NCBI RefSeq assembly: GCF_008370345.1
Contig: NZ_VTUU01000003.1
Span: 62,001 to 126,000 of the forward strand
DNA length: 64,000 nucleotides
Source: Marinobacter salinexigens
Lineage (GTDB): Bacteria > Pseudomonadota > Gammaproteobacteria > Pseudomonadales > Oleiphilaceae
Reading direction: 5' to 3'
The translations under genes and the position numbers were made by a program. Under the pieces are notes generated by a model, which saw nothing but the letters and a program-made list of their open reading frames with translations, had not been told where the DNA came from and searched no databases. Each line of letters begins with the position of its first letter. The first letter of the stretch is position 1. Below are positions 44,820 through 54,549 of this stretch, piece by piece.

Positions 44820-45845
44820 CAACTTATCCACAAGTCGTGCGCTGTCCCCAGATGCTGTGGACAGCGTGCATTGGTTTACCGTTGCATTAACTGCCGTGCG
44901 AGCCCGGAAGCCCGGTTTACCTGTTGCCCGGTACTTTCTTTGAGTACCTCCGGGTTTCCGGTAATCAGGCTGAACCAGTTTTTTGCCCGGGTAATGCCGG
45001 TGTAGACCAGCTCTCTTGTCAGCACCGGGCTCATGCGGTCAGGCAGCACCAGGCAGGTGTGGTTGAACTCGGAGCCCTGGGATTTGTGAACGGTCATGGC
45101 GTAGACAGTTTCAAGCTGCTGCAAACGGCTGGGGGATATCCAGCGGATACCATCGGTACCGTCGCCACTGGGGAAAGCGACCCGGGACACCAGGGATACT
45201 CGCTCACCGTCGGGTTCGCCCCAGGGAACCCGGAACGTGATACCTATATCTCCGTTCATCAATCCGAGGTTGTAATCATTCCCGGTGATCAGCACTGGCC
45301 TGCCTGCATACCACCACCCTTCCGAGCTGTGGATAAGTTTTTCGGCCAGCAGTTGCTGAGTGATCAGTTCATTCAGCCCCTCGACTCCCCAAGGCCCCTG
45401 GCGCAGGGCGCACAAGATCTGGAAGTCATTGAAGGCGCCGATAACCTCGCGGGCAAGTTCATCCCACTCGGCCCGGGTACTGTGGGCGCCGAGCTGGTGG
45501 TTCCTGATCAATGAAAGGTAGTGGCGGTAGCCAGTGGGTGTGGATAACTCCTGCCCATGGACGATCCGGCCATTGCCGCCGTTGTGGAAAGCTTCTGGCG
45601 ACCCGCTGACACTGTGCCGGGCGATACGGGCCAGGGTGGCGACAGGATCTGGCCTGTGGTCATGGCCGTTAAGCCAGATAACGTCGCTAAAGCCACCGGT
45701 ACGGATTTGTTCCAGTATGTTGGCGCCCAGAGTGCCATCGTTGACCGCTTCGGCCAGCTGGCGTATTCCGCTGTCTTCGGTGAACCGGTAGCTTTTGCGC
45801 AGCATGGCCACCGCCTGGTCTAGGCCAATGCCATTGTTATCCACA
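44033..45845. promoter_or_regulatory. densest DnaA-box cluster (8 perfect boxes in 1.8 kb)
   Basis: Perfect boxes begin at 44033 (-), 44063 (-), 44234 (-), 44434 (+), 44824 (+, intergenic), 45328 (-), 45539 (-) and 45837 (+). They span the ATPase half of the ABC exporter gene, the convergent gap and the end of recD. Several translate as Val-Asp-Asn or Phe-Ile-His in variable parts of the proteins. High local density away from oriC recalls the datA titration locus of E. coli in concept, not in sequence. Confidence 0.55.
44840..44866. terminator. hairpin in the convergent ABC exporter/recD gap
   Basis: An 8-bp inverted repeat (CGCTGTCC at 44840-44847, its complement at 44859-44866) lies in the 56-bp gap between the two stops. 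There is no T-run. Bidirectional termination is a guess from position. Confidence 0.3.
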
Positions 45846-47110
45846 AGCTCGTCAGGCAGTGACTGTCCGCTCACCGCGTTGAGCCATTTTACGGTCTGCG
45901 GTCGGTAGTGTGCTTTACGGGCCCGCTGGCAGAGCTCTCCGAGAACGGCTCCGGCGTCGACGGACGCGAGCTGGTCTTTGTCACCCAGCAGAACTAACTG
46001 GGCATGGGATGGCAGGGCGTCGAACACGGAGGCCATCAGGTCAACGTCGACCATGGAGGCTTCGTCAATGACGAGGATATCCACAAGCAGTGGGTTGTCG
46101 TGATTGTGGCGGAATTGTCGTGTGTCTGGTCGGCTACCCAGCAGTCGGTGCAGGGTCGTCACCCGGGTAGGAATATCCTCCTGCGTGACGTTGCCAGGTA
46201 GTTGCGTAAAGGGCAACTTGCTGACGGCGTTGCCGATGGATTCGTTTAACCGCGCTGCGGCCTTTCCGGTCGGAGCCGCCAGTCGGATACGGAAACGCCG
46301 GCCAGCCCGATCCGGGCTTTCGGTGGCAACCGCCTGCAGCGCGGCAAGCAGGTTAACCACCGTGGTGGTCTTGCCGGTACCCGGCCCTCCGGTAATCACC
46401 GCAAACCGATTACGGGCTGCCAGGGCACAGGCTGCCCGCTGATAATCCACCCCGGGCTGGGGTTGGAAAAGTACGTCCAGAGCCCGGGCCAGTGTTTGTG
46501 CTGCTGGCCCCTGAGGATTCTCCAGTGCGGTCTGTGCTGCCAGCCGGGTTTCAATACCTTCGGCTATGCGTTGTTCATAACGCCAGAGCCGGCGCAGGTA
46601 AAGGTGAGTACCATCCAGTACCAGGGGTGTAGTGTGTGAGCCATCACTTACTGCCTGGCTATTCTCCAACAAGGCCATAGCCTGAGATAGAGACACTTGA
46701 GCGAGAACCTCGGCGGGGTTCAGTGTGGCCAGAACCTCGAGCTGCTCGTCTGACAGATGTCCGTTCCGGCCCTCTTCGGGAGGGATCGCCAGGGCGCGGT
46801 CGGCATCGTCCAGCAGGGATGCCAGGTCGATGCAGACATGGCCGCGTCCTACCTGATGGGAAGCCAGGGCCGCCAGCAGCAGCACCAAAGGTTCTGGCGT
46901 CTCTCCCTGCTCTTTGCACAGAGAATGGATCAGGTTGGCAAAGGCGACATCCAGCGGGCGGATCCACTCCGCCTGGCGCCAGTGCTCCAGCAACTCATTG
47001 AGTTGTGTCAGGCTGTTCAGCTCCGGGGCCTGGCTGGTTTGTCGGGGCGTATCGTCTGGTGCGTCCAGGTCCAGCGTGAACTGGTTGTCAGTCTGTCGGG
47101 TGCGGCTCAT
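44876..47110 (-). CDS. recD: exodeoxyribonuclease V alpha subunit RecD
   Basis: A 744-residue 5'-3' helicase subunit. Walker A is GGPGTGKTTTVVNLLAALQ, followed by APTGKAAARLNESI, Walker B LVIDEASMVD, LLGDKDQLASVDAGAVL and the C-terminal TVHKSQGSEF. The N-terminal ~110 residues are the RecD interaction domain, and a ~50-residue stretch before it is variable. Its ATG overlaps the recB TGA (ATGA). Transcription runs toward oriC, against the presumed replication direction. Three DnaA boxes lie inside. Confidence 0.95.
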   Translation of the reverse strand: MSRTRQTDNQFTLDLDAPDDTPRQTSQAPELNSLTQLNELLEHWRQAEWIRPLDVAFANLIHSLCKEQGETPEPLVLLLAALASHQVGRGHVCIDLASLLDDADRALAIPPEEGRNGHLSDEQLEVLATLNPAEVLAQVSLSQAMALLENSQAVSDGSHTTPLVLDGTHLYLRRLWRYEQRIAEGIETRLAAQTALENPQGPAAQTLARALDVLFQPQPGVDYQRAACALAARNRFAVITGGPGTGKTTTVVNLLAALQAVATESPDRAGRRFRIRLAAPTGKAAARLNESIGNAVSKLPFTQLPGNVTQEDIPTRVTTLHRLLGSRPDTRQFRHNHDNPLLVDILVIDEASMVDVDLMASVFDALPSHAQLVLLGDKDQLASVDAGAVLGELCQRARKAHYRPQTVKWLNAVSGQSLPDELVDNNGIGLDQAVAMLRKSYRFTEDSGIRQLAEAVNDGTLGANILEQIRTGGFSDVIWLNGHDHRPDPVATLARIARHSVSGSPEAFHNGGNGRIVHGQELSTPTGYRHYLSLIRNHQLGAHSTRAEWDELAREVIGAFNDFQILCALRQGPWGVEGLNELITQQLLAEKLIHSSEGWWYAGRPVLITGNDYNLGLMNGDIGITFRVPWGEPDGERVSLVSRVAFPSGDGTDGIRWISPSRLQQLETVYAMTVHKSQGSEFNHTCLVLPDRMSPVLTRELVYTGITRAKNWFSLITGNPEVLKESTGQQVNRASGLARQLMQR

Positions 47111-50100
47111 GCGGCATCCTCCGTAGCCGGTCCGGCGCCATCGAAGAGCCGATCCAGCTGTTCAATCAGTGCTCGGGGAGGTTTGTCGGTGAACGCCCCT
47201 GCTCCCCGCGCATGGATGCCGCGAAGGAAAAGATAAACCGCGCCGCCAATGTGCTGGTCGTAGTCGTACTCCGGCAACCGGGCTTTCAGCAAACGGTGGA
47301 GGGCCAGCAGGTAAAGCACGTACTGCAGGTCGTAACGCTTGTCGAGAATGGCCTGGCCCATGGTCTGTTCGGTATAGGCATTGTGGTCATCGCCGAGGGC
47401 GTTGGATTTATAGTCGAGCACGTAGTATCGGCCCTCATGTTCAAAGACCAGGTCGATGAAACCCTTGAGCATGCCGTTGAATCGTCGGTTATCCACAAGC
47501 ATCCGGTCGGCCTTCTCGAGGGTATGCTCACGGACCAGATTATCCAGAGCGCGGGTGGATACCTCACAGCTTTCAAACCAGAACTCCAGCTCTGCACGAG
47601 CGCCGACCAGCGCTTTCAGGGCAACCCGACGGTCCTGCTGCCGGTTCAGGGGCAGCGGGGTGGTAATCAGTGCCAATACCCACTGTTCCAGAGTGTCGAC
47701 CCATTCGCTCCAACCCCGGGTGGCACAACGACGGGTCAGGTACTCCCTGAGTAATTCAGAGTTATCCACAACCTCTGCAAAGCCCTGCTGAGTGCACCAT
47801 TCAAGCACCTCATGGAGGAAGGTACCGGGGCCAGCGCCTTTCGGGAACTGATGCAGGGAATACCCGGAGACGGACAATGCGACGCTCTCTTCGGTGTTCT
47901 GGGCAGCTTCCTCAAGCAGGTTCTGGCTTTCAGCATCTTCTACTTCTCCCGCAAACACGACGCCGGTACCGGCCAGCCCTGTGTACTCGATGGACGAGTA
48001 GCTGGCAATCCACCAATCCTCCCTGGCCTCCCGCGTGGATTCGAGGGCTGGGCCCAGAGCGTCAGGTGCCTGCTCGCTGTAGGCCAGTTCACTGGCCTCC
48101 GGCAAGGGCATCAGCGTTATCGTCTCGTCGCCGTTGGCCAGGGGTTGAAGACTCGCTGTCAGCCCTCGCTGTTCCATGGCCTCACCACCCAGCAGGTAGC
48201 CCAGTCCACTGCGGGACCAGCTTTCAATGGCGGCGACACCAACCCATGTGGCATAGCGGGCCCGGGTCAGTGCGACGTAGAGTTTCCGGATATCCTCACC
48301 TAGTCGTTCCCGGTCAGCCCGAACGAGGTCTTCAGGCTCCGGATCAAAGATGGTTGTCAGGTGGCCGTTGTTGTCGTGATAACGGACATAGGCCTGGCGT
48401 TCGTTTTCAGCGCGGAAAGCTGTGCCGAACGGCAGGAACACCAGCGGGTATTCCAGGCCCTTGGACTTATGCACAGTGATCACTTTCACCAACCCGGCAT
48501 CGCTTTCCAGACGCAGAGTCCGGTATTCATCTTCTTCATCCGCGGCTCTCAGGATCTGGGCGTAGTGATGCACCAGAGCATGCTCGCCGTCGAGTTGCAG
48601 GCTGTCTTGCTGGAGTAGTTCGGCGATGTGCAGAATGTCCGTAAGCCGACGTTCACCGTCGGGCTGTTTGAGCAGCCGGGCAGGCACATCGAAATCCATC
48701 AGGAAACTGCGAAGCATGGGCAGGACGCCCTGGTTTTGCCATTGCTCGTGGTAACCCATGAAGCGCTGAATTTCACGTTCCAGGGCAATTTCGTCGGTCA
48801 GAAGCTGGTCCAGGTCCTGCCAGGACTGCCCGAGTGTCGGGGTGGCCAGGGCTGCCCGGGTCAGAGCCAGTTGCCGGGGCTCGGCAAAGGCCCGAAGCCA
48901 GGTCAGCACCTCTTTGGATTCGGTGGAAGTGAGTACCGAGTCCCGGTCTGACAGGTAGACGCTCTTGATCTGGCGTTGGCCCAGGGCGTTGCGCACCGCC
49001 GCCGCTTCGCCACGGTTGTTTACCAGAATGGCTATGTCCTTCGGCTGCACCGGTTCCAGATCCGAGGGGCTATCCGCCAGGCTGAACCCGGCCTTGCCCT
49101 GCTGCCCAAGCGTCAGCAGGCGCGCAATCTCACTGGCACAGGATTCTGCAACGTCCGCCGTGGCTGTGCCCTTTGCCAGGGCTTTGAGGTTGCCGTTTTT
49201 ATCTTCTTCCTGGCTGTCCAGTGTCCAGAAGCTGAGACTGGGCTGGGCGATACCTTCGATACACCACTGCCGTTTGGTGCCATTGGCATCCACGCTCTGG
49301 AACGGGAGTGGCGTCGCGTTTCCCTTGCCAAACAGGAACGCGCCGTCCTGGCTGTGCTGGTCGGCGTGCTCGAACACCCGGTTAACGGCATCCACCATGG
49401 CTTTTGAGGAGCGAAAGTTCCGGCCCAGGGTCCAGGTACGGTCCCGGGCGCCCTCCCGGGCCTCAAGATAGGTGTAGATATCCGCACCCCGGAAACCATA
49501 GATGGCCTGTTTGGGGTCACCGATCATCAGCAGGCAGGTAGCGGGGTCGTTACTGGCAACCCGATAGATGCGATTGAAGATCCGGTACTGGACCGGATCC
49601 GTATCCTGGAATTCGTCGATTAATGCCACCGGGAACTGGCGACGAATGGTGGCCGCCAGTTGTTCACCCCGGGGGCCGTGCAGGGCATCATCCAGCCGGG
49701 TGAGCAGATCGTCGAAGCCCATTTCCGAGCGCTGCTGCTTTTCCGATTCCAGCCGCGCTGCCACCCATTGACTGGCATGGCGGAGGATGTCTGAACGGGC
49801 AGTGGGCGGGTTGCGGCCGAACTCCACCAGCTCATGGATGGCATCGAATGCCGGATGATGGGGGGCAGGCCCCTCACCTTTGAGGATGGCCTCTAACCCC
49901 TCCGGGGTCTGATTTCTGAATCCGGCTTTGTCGAGTCCGTCCGGGAGCAGGTCCTCGGATGTAGCCCAGGTTGCCAGCGTGTCCCAGACTTTAACCATGG
50001 CATTTTTACTGGCGCCATGCAGGCGTTTGGATTTGTTGAGGTCGTTGAGCAGAGCAACGACGTCTTCCTGCCACTGGCCCCAGGGCCGGGTCTTCAATTC

Positions 50101-50835
50101 CCGGGAGCGGGCCAGGCGTTCGCTGACCACCCCGTTGATGGTTTCGCGAACATCGCCTCGGGTTGGTTCGAGCTCGCTGGCATCCGGCAGCAGGTTGCGG
50201 ATGGACTGACGCAGCACGTCCGGGGTTTTCCAGTGGTTCAGAACTTCATCGGTCAGTTCGTCGGGTAGCGGGTAAATAAAGGTTCGCCAGTAGTCCCGAA
50301 CCACATCGTCCAGCAGTTCACTCTGATCTGTCTCCAGGGTCAGTTTGAACAGGCTGCCGCTGTCAAAGGCGTGCTCGCTGAGCATGCGGTTGCACCAACC
50401 GTGGATAGTGGAAACGGCGGCTTCGTCCATCCATTCCGCTGCCAGCAGCAGCTTCTTGCGGCAGTCAGGCCAGGTCTCCGGATCTGGATAGCAGGCGTCA
50501 CGAAGGTCAAACAGCAGCTGTGTTTCAGCCGAGGGTTCACCACTGTGATCCGAGAATACCTCGGCGGCCTGGGTCAGTCGGTTGCGGATCCGGTCCCGCA
50601 GCTCCTTGGTGGCGGCATCGGTGAAGGTCACCACCAGCAGATTGGGTGGCAGAATGCCTCCGGCCAGTGGTTCCCCGTCTTGCTGCCCGTGGCCGAGTAC
50701 CAGGCGCACGTAGAGAATGGCGATGGTGAAGGTTTTGCCGGTCCCGGCACTGGCTTCGATGAGGGTGCTGCCACTCAGTGGCAGGGTCAGGGGATCCAGG
50801 TTCGGATTGCGGTTGGGCGTCATTTCGTTGCTCAT
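47107..50835 (-). CDS. recB: exodeoxyribonuclease V beta subunit RecB
   Basis: A protein of 1242 residues. A UvrD-type 3'-5' helicase (Walker A EASAGTGKTFTIAILYVRL, VALIDEFQDTDPVQY, VITVHKSKGLEYPLVFLP) is joined to a C-terminal PD-(D/E)XK nuclease with YYVLDYKSNALG. With RecC and RecD it unwinds and resects double-strand ends, and it loads RecA after Chi. The start at 50835 overlaps the recC TGA (ATGA), so translation is coupled; the open frame up to 50886 is not needed. DnaA boxes at 47489 and 47762 lie in the nuclease-half coding region. Confidence 0.96.
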   Translation of the reverse strand: MSNEMTPNRNPNLDPLTLPLSGSTLIEASAGTGKTFTIAILYVRLVLGHGQQDGEPLAGGILPPNLLVVTFTDAATKELRDRIRNRLTQAAEVFSDHSGEPSAETQLLFDLRDACYPDPETWPDCRKKLLLAAEWMDEAAVSTIHGWCNRMLSEHAFDSGSLFKLTLETDQSELLDDVVRDYWRTFIYPLPDELTDEVLNHWKTPDVLRQSIRNLLPDASELEPTRGDVRETINGVVSERLARSRELKTRPWGQWQEDVVALLNDLNKSKRLHGASKNAMVKVWDTLATWATSEDLLPDGLDKAGFRNQTPEGLEAILKGEGPAPHHPAFDAIHELVEFGRNPPTARSDILRHASQWVAARLESEKQQRSEMGFDDLLTRLDDALHGPRGEQLAATIRRQFPVALIDEFQDTDPVQYRIFNRIYRVASNDPATCLLMIGDPKQAIYGFRGADIYTYLEAREGARDRTWTLGRNFRSSKAMVDAVNRVFEHADQHSQDGAFLFGKGNATPLPFQSVDANGTKRQWCIEGIAQPSLSFWTLDSQEEDKNGNLKALAKGTATADVAESCASEIARLLTLGQQGKAGFSLADSPSDLEPVQPKDIAILVNNRGEAAAVRNALGQRQIKSVYLSDRDSVLTSTESKEVLTWLRAFAEPRQLALTRAALATPTLGQSWQDLDQLLTDEIALEREIQRFMGYHEQWQNQGVLPMLRSFLMDFDVPARLLKQPDGERRLTDILHIAELLQQDSLQLDGEHALVHHYAQILRAADEEDEYRTLRLESDAGLVKVITVHKSKGLEYPLVFLPFGTAFRAENERQAYVRYHDNNGHLTTIFDPEPEDLVRADRERLGEDIRKLYVALTRARYATWVGVAAIESWSRSGLGYLLGGEAMEQRGLTASLQPLANGDETITLMPLPEASELAYSEQAPDALGPALESTREAREDWWIASYSSIEYTGLAGTGVVFAGEVEDAESQNLLEEAAQNTEESVALSVSGYSLHQFPKGAGPGTFLHEVLEWCTQQGFAEVVDNSELLREYLTRRCATRGWSEWVDTLEQWVLALITTPLPLNRQQDRRVALKALVGARAELEFWFESCEVSTRALDNLVREHTLEKADRMLVDNRRFNGMLKGFIDLVFEHEGRYYVLDYKSNALGDDHNAYTEQTMGQAILDKRYDLQYVLYLLALHRLLKARLPEYDYDQHIGGAVYLFLRGIHARGAGAFTDKPPRALIEQLDRLFDGAGPATEDAA

Positions 50836-53800
50836 GCCATACCCTCGATCTGGTCTGCTGCTCGTTTGCCCTGTTCCGCCTCCCACAGGGGTACATACAG
50901 TTGGTGTAGCAATGCCTCGAATTCACCACTGAGTATCAGAGCATCAGGATCGTTAAATGATCCACGCAGATAGCCGGTGTCCCGTTCAAGTGCGGTGGCG
51001 TAGGCCTGCCCGGCTTCGCTTTGGGCGCGTTCGTGGTCACCCAGATATTTTTTGCTCTGGTAATAGCTGGTGATCCAGGCAAACCCGGCCTCGCAATGTA
51101 TTGGCAGGGTGCGGGTCGTGGCTTCCATCCAGGCGTCCAGTATGGCGTCCAGATGCTTTCTCGCCAGTTCCGGGGCTAACGGGGCGAACCGGAAGAGTCG
51201 TTTTTCCTCCTTGGCGAGTATCAGGGTCTCGAACGGCTGTGCGGTTAACTGTCCGGCGAGGTGAATCAGCCAGTCCCGCATCAGGTTGGCGTAGCGGACC
51301 TTTTTGCCGGACCCGGCTGTGGATAACAGGCTGGATGCCGCTACCACCAAGCGACATAGCTGACCCTCAGGGTTGCGGCGAAGTTCTCCGATCAGGTCTG
51401 CGACTTCAACGCCGCCCCGGGCGCTCTGATAGCCGTAATCGAAGGCCACCGGTTCTTTCAGAACTTCAGGCCATTCCGTCAGGGCGTGGCGGTATCGGCT
51501 ATAAAGATCGGGCAGCCGCCCCGCCAGCTCACCGCGCAAACGGTGCTCGGTGACTCCCATGCCAAGATCACCCCGGCGCGCCATCCGATCCAGGGTGGAT
51601 TCAATGCGTTCAGACAGCTCGTCTTCGGAGCCAGCCTTGAGCACGCCCTGCCGGATCAGTTCATTGTCCAGCCGCCAACGATCGAGGCCGTTAAGATCGA
51701 AGTTTTCGTTATCGGTATCCTCGTCATCCACATCCTCGAAATACACCTGCAAGCGGCGCTGATAGAAGGTATCGATGGGTTTCCTGAGGAAGTTGGCCAG
51801 GTCGTTGAGGGTCAGCGGTTCCTCCGGTGCCTGGTAAGACAATGTTTGCTGCTCTGTCGATAGACCGTCGGCGCCGTGGGCGCTGCGCCATTCCTGTTCG
51901 TAGGTGAACAGGCTGCGTGTGCGAAGCACCTCAGGCAGAGGCTTTGGAAGATGGCCTTCGCTGCCGGCAGAGGCATTCGACAGAGGGAAATAGTCCCGGC
52001 TGAAGGGTTGTAGCGGGTGTTGAGTAGTCAGCGCCCGGGTGACGGAAGGAGCGCTCTCTCCTGCAAGCGCCCAGAGGCAGTTCAGGTGGTCCTGAAGCTG
52101 TGCTACCAGAACCGAGGGTGGCCGTTCCGAGTCGTCTTTTATGCTGCGGCCCACCCAGCTGATATAGAGCTGTTCCCGGGCCGAGAGCAGCGCTTCAAGG
52201 AACAGGTAGCGGTCGTCTTCCCGGCGAGAGCGGTCGCCTGGCCGGTAGTCGTTGGCCATCAGGTCGAAGTCGACCGGGGGACGGGAACGCGGGTAGTCGC
52301 CGTCATTCATACCCAGCAGACAGACCCTGCGGAATGGGATGGCGCGCATCGGCATCAGGGTGGCGAAGTTAACTTTGCCCGCCAGGAAACGCTGGTTCAG
52401 GCCGCCTTCGTCCAGACCGGCCAATAGCACATCCCGGATGATGTTCAGGGGCAACGACTGTTCACTCAGCCCCGCCGCGAGAGAATCGTCCAGCCATTGC
52501 TCAAGCTGGCGGCGGAAGCGGTTCAGCAAGAGCAGGTCGTGGCCTTCCACCTTGTGGAAAAAGTGCTCAAGCATGTCTGAAAACAGAGTTTCCCACGCGT
52601 CTGGGGTTCTCGGTGTCTGAAGCTTTTGCCAGAGCTTTTCCAGACGATCCACAAACTCTGCCAGGCGGCCGGCAAGGTCAGCCTGGAGCCCACCGACTTC
52701 GCCATAGGGTTCTGTCCCGGACCAGGGGTCATCCTCGCCCATGCCGTAACCAAGCAGCATGGCCCGCAGCCCCGACTGCCAGGTGTTTCGTTCCAGATCC
52801 GCCGGCAGGTTCAGGCTCTCACGGTGCCTGCCATGCAGGCCCCAACGAATATTGGCACCTTCCACCCAGCGTCTGGCCAATGGAATGTCGCTCTCCTCAA
52901 TGCCGAACCGGGAGCGAATACCGGGGACTTCCAGGAGGCTCAGGATCTCACTGACACCGAACCGGCTGCGGGGCAGTGACATCAGGGTTTCCAGGGCAAT
53001 GACCACCGGTTCATGGTGGCGCTGGCCCTGATCGGAAATGGTGAACGGAATGTGTCGTTTACTGCCTGCACGGTAGCGGCCGAATACCGCCTGGATATGA
53101 GGGGCGTAGACGTTGATATCGGGCACCATCACCATGATGTCCCGGGGTCGGAGATCGGTGTCGGTATTGAACGCGGCCAGCAGCTGGTCATGGAGAATCT
53201 CGACTTCTCTCTGCGGGCTGTGGGCATTGTGAAAGGCCACGGAATGATCCCGGGTCAGCTCCAGATGGCGCTGCTCGCTGCGAATGTCCTGCAGGGGTGT
53301 CAGGTTGTAGATGTCGTTCTGCAGTTGGTGCAGCAGTGTTGGGTCGGCTGGGTCACCGTGGTCGGAAAAGATGTCGATCTTCTGGTCCGGGGTGCCGAGC
53401 CTGCCCTGGTATTCCTCAGGATTGTCGAATTCATCGAGCAGACGGATATAGTCCCTGCCCTGTTTGCCCCAGGCGGCGAGCAGAGGGTTTGCATGCTGGT
53501 GCAGGTGGTCCGGGTCGGCAATCTTCGAGAGTGCCGGGTGGGTGGCGCCACGCTTCCGCTCAGCGTGCAGGAGATCCCGGTCACTGACAATATCGGCCCA
53601 GTAGTACTGGCAGGGGTTGTGGACACACAGCACCACCTGGCTGAACCGGCTCAGTACCGACAAAGCCTCCAGAGCCTGCCTTGGCAGCGATGATACACCA
53701 AAGACCACGATGCGCCCGGGCAGCCGGGAGGGGTTTGCCGGAGACGGCAGGCGCTCGCCCTCTGCCATGAATCGGGTGTGGATCTGTGACCGGCTGGTGT

Positions 53801-54425
53801 GGGCCTCGGGCCCCACGTCTTCCACCAGTTTTCGCCACAGCAGTGGCTGCCAGAGGGTTTCTGGCGTCAGGGCCTTTTCTTCCCCCCTGGCGCTGATCAG
53901 CACATCGCGCCCCTGTTCCCAGGCGCTGAGCCAGTCTGCCCGGAACACCTGGTACTGATCGAACAGGTCCGCCACCTTTTCAGCCAGCTGGAAATTGCGC
54001 AGATCGCTATCGGCCCCCTCCAGAAAGCGCGCCAGTGGGAGAAACGCGTCGTCCTGCCCCACCAGTTCCGGCAGTAGTCGGTACAGTCGCCACACCAGAC
54101 GGCGCTTGTCGAAGGGGGATTGCTCAGGAACTTCGCCATCAGGCAAAACCGCCCGGTAGGCCTGCCAGATAAAGCGGGCGGGAAACAGGAAATCCATGCC
54201 GGCGGCAATGCCCAGACCACCCTCGATACCGTCGTCTGAACGCTTCTCGGCCAGCGCCAGCTTGAGCCACTGGGCGATACCGTTACTCTGAACCAGAAAG
54301 GTTTCGCTCTCCAGAGGTGGCAACGGGTTCTCCCGGCACAGGAACACCACAGCCCGGCGGAGGTCTTCCAGATGGTTGGCGTGGATAGCGTGAAAACCCG
54401 GTTTGATGGCAGATGGTGCGGCCAT
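50832..54425 (-). CDS. recC: exodeoxyribonuclease V gamma subunit RecC
   Basis: A 1197-residue protein with the inactive helicase/nuclease fold of RecC. It starts near FHAIHANHLEDLRRAVVFLC and has FLVQSNGIAQWLKLALAE, RIVVFGVSSLPRQALEAL, MRAIPFRRVCLLGMNDGDYPR and the C-terminal nuclease-like remnant. It holds the complex together and reads Chi. It is the first gene of recC-recB-recD and is divergent from the FAN1-type gene across 124 bp. Confidence 0.95.
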   Translation of the reverse strand: MAAPSAIKPGFHAIHANHLEDLRRAVVFLCRENPLPPLESETFLVQSNGIAQWLKLALAEKRSDDGIEGGLGIAAGMDFLFPARFIWQAYRAVLPDGEVPEQSPFDKRRLVWRLYRLLPELVGQDDAFLPLARFLEGADSDLRNFQLAEKVADLFDQYQVFRADWLSAWEQGRDVLISARGEEKALTPETLWQPLLWRKLVEDVGPEAHTSRSQIHTRFMAEGERLPSPANPSRLPGRIVVFGVSSLPRQALEALSVLSRFSQVVLCVHNPCQYYWADIVSDRDLLHAERKRGATHPALSKIADPDHLHQHANPLLAAWGKQGRDYIRLLDEFDNPEEYQGRLGTPDQKIDIFSDHGDPADPTLLHQLQNDIYNLTPLQDIRSEQRHLELTRDHSVAFHNAHSPQREVEILHDQLLAAFNTDTDLRPRDIMVMVPDINVYAPHIQAVFGRYRAGSKRHIPFTISDQGQRHHEPVVIALETLMSLPRSRFGVSEILSLLEVPGIRSRFGIEESDIPLARRWVEGANIRWGLHGRHRESLNLPADLERNTWQSGLRAMLLGYGMGEDDPWSGTEPYGEVGGLQADLAGRLAEFVDRLEKLWQKLQTPRTPDAWETLFSDMLEHFFHKVEGHDLLLLNRFRRQLEQWLDDSLAAGLSEQSLPLNIIRDVLLAGLDEGGLNQRFLAGKVNFATLMPMRAIPFRRVCLLGMNDGDYPRSRPPVDFDLMANDYRPGDRSRREDDRYLFLEALLSAREQLYISWVGRSIKDDSERPPSVLVAQLQDHLNCLWALAGESAPSVTRALTTQHPLQPFSRDYFPLSNASAGSEGHLPKPLPEVLRTRSLFTYEQEWRSAHGADGLSTEQQTLSYQAPEEPLTLNDLANFLRKPIDTFYQRRLQVYFEDVDDEDTDNENFDLNGLDRWRLDNELIRQGVLKAGSEDELSERIESTLDRMARRGDLGMGVTEHRLRGELAGRLPDLYSRYRHALTEWPEVLKEPVAFDYGYQSARGGVEVADLIGELRRNPEGQLCRLVVAASSLLSTAGSGKKVRYANLMRDWLIHLAGQLTAQPFETLILAKEEKRLFRFAPLAPELARKHLDAILDAWMEATTRTLPIHCEAGFAWITSYYQSKKYLGDHERAQSEAGQAYATALERDTGYLRGSFNDPDALILSGEFEALLHQLYVPLWEAEQGKRAADQIEGMA

Positions 54426-54549
54426 GTGACTCCCTGTGTGAATTGCAATGCTGTTCCCCGGTACAGGGTACCGTAACTGGCACCGGAAACGGACCGTGAT
54501 AGAGTTGTAAGCGGTATAAGCACTCGCATCAAGGTTTTCCTGTTTCCCT

